64,000 nt of DNA from Methanosaeta sp. PtaB.Bin039 (GTDB lineage: Archaea; Halobacteriota; Methanosarcinia; Methanotrichales; Methanotrichaceae). The translations under genes and the position numbers were made by a program. This document shows, in pieces, positions 62,202 to 64,000 of this stretch. Location: the NCBI GenBank assembly GCA_002067795.1, contig MVQI01000071.1:57753-121752 (forward strand). Direction: 5' to 3'. Numbering within the stretch: position 1 is the stretch's first letter; each line of letters begins with the position of its first letter. The notes beneath the pieces are model-generated. The model was given only the letters and a program-made list of their open reading frames with translations, was not told the origin of the DNA and did not search any database.

Positions 62202-62578
62202 ATTTCCTCCTCCTTTTCATATTCGCCAAATCATAGTAATCCATGATGATGTTGGCTAATAGCGCTCTCCGTATCCTTAGCTAGACTTATAAAGCTTTCG
62301 CGAAACGAAAATGCCGAGACCCAAGGCCGGTATTGACAGCCAATTCGCAAATGCAGGATATAATAGGGTGCCGCCCGCAATCAGGCGCAGGACGGCCCCA
62401 TGACCCATCCTCGAAACATAAATGCCCATCGATAAAAAAGCCGTTCACGAATCTTGGCAGCTATCGATCCCAGAAGGGATGGAGGAACGATATATTCCAG
62501 ATAGTTCAGATAAATTCATTGATTTAAAAATATAGAATACGTGGTAGATGATTGCCTCAACGACCTGTTAAAACGGCC
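62202..62578. other. Intergenic region holding the mtr promoter, about 377 bp
   Basis: The part next to mtrE holds the mtr leader and TATA-like box. The remainder (about 62300-62578) shows no gene; frames there lack ribosome sites. It includes the 3' side of carS. Confidence 0.5.
62286..62294 (-). promoter_or_regulatory. TATA-like box of the mtr operon
   Basis: CTTTATAAG on the minus strand, preceded by CGCGAAAG as a possible BRE. Transcription would start near 62265, giving a leader of about 65 nt ending in the ribosome site GGAGGAGG. Confidence 0.65.
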
Positions 62579-63115
62579 TCACCAGGGTTCTTTCTTTGCC
62601 CCGATGCGATAGCCTATGATGTTTGAAAGACGGTGGAGGATGGGGGTTATTATCAGCACCAACGCCATAACAGAGTACGTGAAGTTCTCCATGAACCAGG
62701 CAGGTGCCAGAATATAGGTCAGAATCCAGCATCCCAGCACGAAATCTATCTGGTCCACCAGGAATAGAGCAGCGCCCCTCTCCATTCCCAGACGACGCTT
62801 GAAGAACGAGGCCACCAGGTCCCCCATCATTGCACCAAGCGAAAGGCCGATCAGCACTATGAACAGGGAGTGGCCCTCCCCAAAGGCAGGCAACCCAAGT
62901 TGGGGAGACAGATAGTTCTGCAACAGGCCGACCGATACGCCGCCCAAGGTACCGGCTGCCGTGCCGCGAAAGGTCTTGCCGTTTCCAAAGACCCTCCGCC
63001 CGTCCGGAAAGCTCTTGCCAAGGTCCAGAGGAAGGCCCCCCCCGAAGAGAGCGGCGAAGTTGTTGGGCAGGTAGGCGGGGAGCATCAGCCAGACAGCCGT
63101 GATTAGGAGATTCAT
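62579..63115 (-). CDS. carS: CDP-archaeol synthase CarS
   Basis: Integral membrane cytidylyltransferase that activates unsaturated archaetidic acid with CTP in ether-lipid synthesis. 178 aa, five or more helices. Family motifs: [67 protein letters not shown]. An alternative start in another frame (63152) is a shadow. TATA-like GATATATCG near 63155. Confidence 0.95.
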   Translation of the reverse strand: MNLLITAVWLMLPAYLPNNFAALFGGGLPLDLGKSFPDGRRVFGNGKTFRGTAAGTLGGVSVGLLQNYLSPQLGLPAFGEGHSLFIVLIGLSLGAMMGDLVASFFKRRLGMERGAALFLVDQIDFVLGCWILTYILAPAWFMENFTYSVMALVLIITPILHRLSNIIGYRIGAKKEPW

Positions 63116-63318
63116 GATCCACTCTCAAAGCTATCCCCCACCCCCATCTCACGATATATCAAAGTATCCCAGAGAGAAGGAAGAATCTGCCTGGCAAGGA
63201 AGCGCTTGAATTGGGGTAGGAGATAGCCAGAAACGGCCAGTTAACCGGGCGCATCGTGGGTCTGCCATAAAAGTTCGATCGAAAAAGTTAAGTTCACCTT
63301 CTCTCAGTGTAGGTCCGG

Positions 63319-63407
63319 GCGCCGATGGTCTAGTGGCCATGACTTGGGCCTTCCAAGCATTATTGCGAAGCAAGCCTACAACCCGGGTTCGAATCCCGGT
63401 CGGCGCA
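63319..63407 (+). tRNA. tRNA-Gly (UCC), with a 17-nt intron
   Basis: Acceptor stem GCGCCGA/TCGGCGC (63319-63325 and 63400-63406), T-arm CCGGG-TTCGAAT-CCCGG, D-arm, and anticodon loop C-T-TCC-A-A. Removing 63356-63372 (17 nt) restores a 5-bp anticodon stem (TGGGC with GCCTA, one G-U), with the anticodon TCC at 63352-63354, so the intron interrupts canonical position 37/38. The exact edges are ambiguous because AGC/AAGC is repeated at both ends. An intron this short is unusual. Confidence 0.92.
63356..63372 (+). other. 17-nt tRNA intron (position 37/38)
   Basis: Inferred from the disrupted anticodon stem-loop. Splicing would use the archaeal bulge-helix-bulge endonuclease; the AGCA present at both ends could form the required flanking helices. 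Boundary uncertain by a few bases. Confidence 0.75.
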
Positions 63408-63526
63408 TATAAATACCAGGTAAGAGCATAAGGATTTTTAGCCTAGCTAACACATCAGGGTCATTCGATGCGCAACAGAGAGTGACACCCGGCATTACCT
63501 TACACCATAAGAAGATGCCTGGGGAA

Positions 63527-63715
63527 TTAAGCGAGGGCCTTACAAGGGTTCTCGCTTTCTTCTAATTCGTGCTCATGCCTGTCCAGGTATTCTTTGATCG
63601 CCTCTACTGCGATATGGCTTTGTCCGCGAAATGAACCCGTCTTTTTATAGACGTAATCCTTCAGCCGCTTTTCTACCTCATCGGGCAGGTATATTCCCAG
63701 TCGTCCCATGCCCAT
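63527..63715 (-). CDS. Ribbon-helix-helix (CopG/Arc-type) regulator, 62 aa
   Basis: N-terminal beta strand MGRLGIYLPDEVEKRLKDYV, then a loop FRGQSHIAVEAIKEYLDRHE: strand-helix-helix typical of RHH DNA-binding proteins, with an acidic C-terminal tail. It is transcribed away from the palindromic region at 63740-63805, which suggests autoregulation as in antitoxins or element-borne repressors. No obvious toxin gene is visible in the window. ATG at 63715 or 63709. Confidence 0.82.
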   Translation of the reverse strand: MGMGRLGIYLPDEVEKRLKDYVYKKTGSFRGQSHIAVEAIKEYLDRHEHELEESENPCKALA

Positions 63716-63745
63716 TTATATTATCGTTATAGTTAAAAAACGTTA

Positions 63746-63761
63746 TGGTGTATATACACCA
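63746..63761. promoter_or_regulatory. 16-bp perfect palindrome, putative RHH operator
   Basis: TGGTGTATATACACCA is a perfect palindrome about 31 bp upstream of the RHH gene. Related GTGTAT units recur at 63783-63795. Operator function is inferred from position and symmetry. Confidence 0.6.
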
Positions 63762-63773
63762 AAGCGTTAATAT

Positions 63774-63800
63774 ACCAATACGGTGTATTAGTGTATTGGT
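63774..63800. promoter_or_regulatory. Second inverted repeat ACCAATAC / GTATTGGT
   Basis: Arms 63774-63781 and 63793-63800 with an 11-nt spacer, between the palindrome and the start of the truncated gene. Together they could serve both divergent promoters. Confidence 0.55.
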
Positions 63801-63808
63801 GTAAGGTA

Positions 63809-64000
63809 ATGCAGTCGAACAAACCAATTCTAGCCATAGCCTCCCCGGTCACGCAGACCGCGGAAGCCGTCGCGCAGTTGATAAAAAGCCGTAGCCGCGC
63901 CCAGCCACCGGCTGAGATGCCGGCCTTCTACCGCCTGGGCGCGGAGATGGTGCTGGTGCGCAGCAAGAAAGGTGATGCCTACTATGTGACCACGCCTAAC
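63809..64000 (+). CDS. Truncated gene at the right edge (64 codons visible)
   Basis: Reads from ATG 63809 to the window end without a stop: starts MQSNKPILAIASPVTQTAEA and includes FYRLGAEMVLVRSKKGDAYY. Start support: AAGGT just upstream, downstream of the inverted repeats. Unrecognised. Codon use (GCG, CGC, CCG, GTC) differs from its neighbours, hinting at foreign origin, though 64 codons are few. Confidence 0.5.
   Translation, partial: MQSNKPILAIASPVTQTAEAVAQLIKSRSRAQPPAEMPAFYRLGAEMVLVRSKKGDAYYVTTPN

Overview
The window is chromosomal DNA of a methanogenic archaeon. The decisive evidence is a complete mtrEDCBAFGH operon (57265-62201, minus strand) for the membrane methyltransferase of methanogenesis, supported by F420 biosynthesis genes (cofG, cofD), a methanogenesis marker 12 protein, archaeal ether-lipid genes (egsA, carS), SRP19, an archaeal threonyl-tRNA synthetase and an archaeal NadA. 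High GC, frequent TTG starts and several family types (large TolB-repeat protein, DUF2209, UPF0280) suggest a Methanosarcinales member, most likely Methanothrix (Methanosaeta) with a GC-rich genome; that assignment is inference, not a database result.

Layout. 1-3.2 kb: the end of an unidentified repetitive protein, a structured non-coding stretch, and the pdxS-pdxT vitamin B6 pair with a coiled-coil gene behind it. 3.4-9.2 kb: two large repeat proteins, a secreted beta-propeller protein with about 28 repeats and a pentapeptide-repeat protein with a two-helix membrane tail. 9.3-19.4 kb: phosphoglycerate kinase, a DHH phosphoesterase divergent from a TrkA-type potassium-uptake regulator, a family 4 uracil-DNA glycosylase, a sugar-nucleotidyltransferase, an isocitrate-dehydrogenase-like enzyme and a DUF460 protein. 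19.3-24.8 kb: trpDFEGC (minus strand), divergent from nadA. 25-33 kb: a winged-helix-like regulator, a HAD phosphatase, an SDH-type membrane serine protease, a YgiQ radical SAM protein, two very small membrane proteins and thrS. 33-37.2 kb: an island with long non-coding flanks, holding a cytoplasmic-looking astacin-type metalloprotease and a vWA protein. 37.3-49.3 kb: mainly housekeeping genes, including hflX, PHP phosphatase, SRP19, a NifB-like radical SAM protein, xseAB, trpBA and wecB. 49.4-56.2 kb: an ABC ATPase, egsA, then a tight plus-strand cluster UPF0179-cofG-small membrane protein-sepF-zpr1-cofD-mmp12-small Cys protein. 56.2-63.1 kb: another tiny membrane protein, a YkgJ-type Cys-cluster protein, the mtr operon and carS. 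63.3-64 kb: an intron-containing tRNA-Gly followed by a ribbon-helix-helix gene, palindromic operators and a truncated gene of different codon usage, possibly the edge of an integrated element.

How the genes connect. Tryptophan synthesis is split in two operons (trpDFEGC and trpBA, 22 kb apart), and both carry the same bipartite motif (AAAGTAC, 6 nt, ATACATT, 1 nt, AAG) over the predicted transcription start, so they are probably co-regulated. CofG and CofD belong to one F420 pathway, and F420 feeds the C1 pathway that Mtr completes. EgsA and CarS are early and late steps of archaeal lipid synthesis. Many genes in the compact operons are coupled by 4-bp ATGA or TTGA overlaps. The least explained items are the tiny single-helix membrane proteins with perfect Shine-Dalgarno sites (two are paralogues), the protease/vWA pair and the tRNA-adjacent edge.
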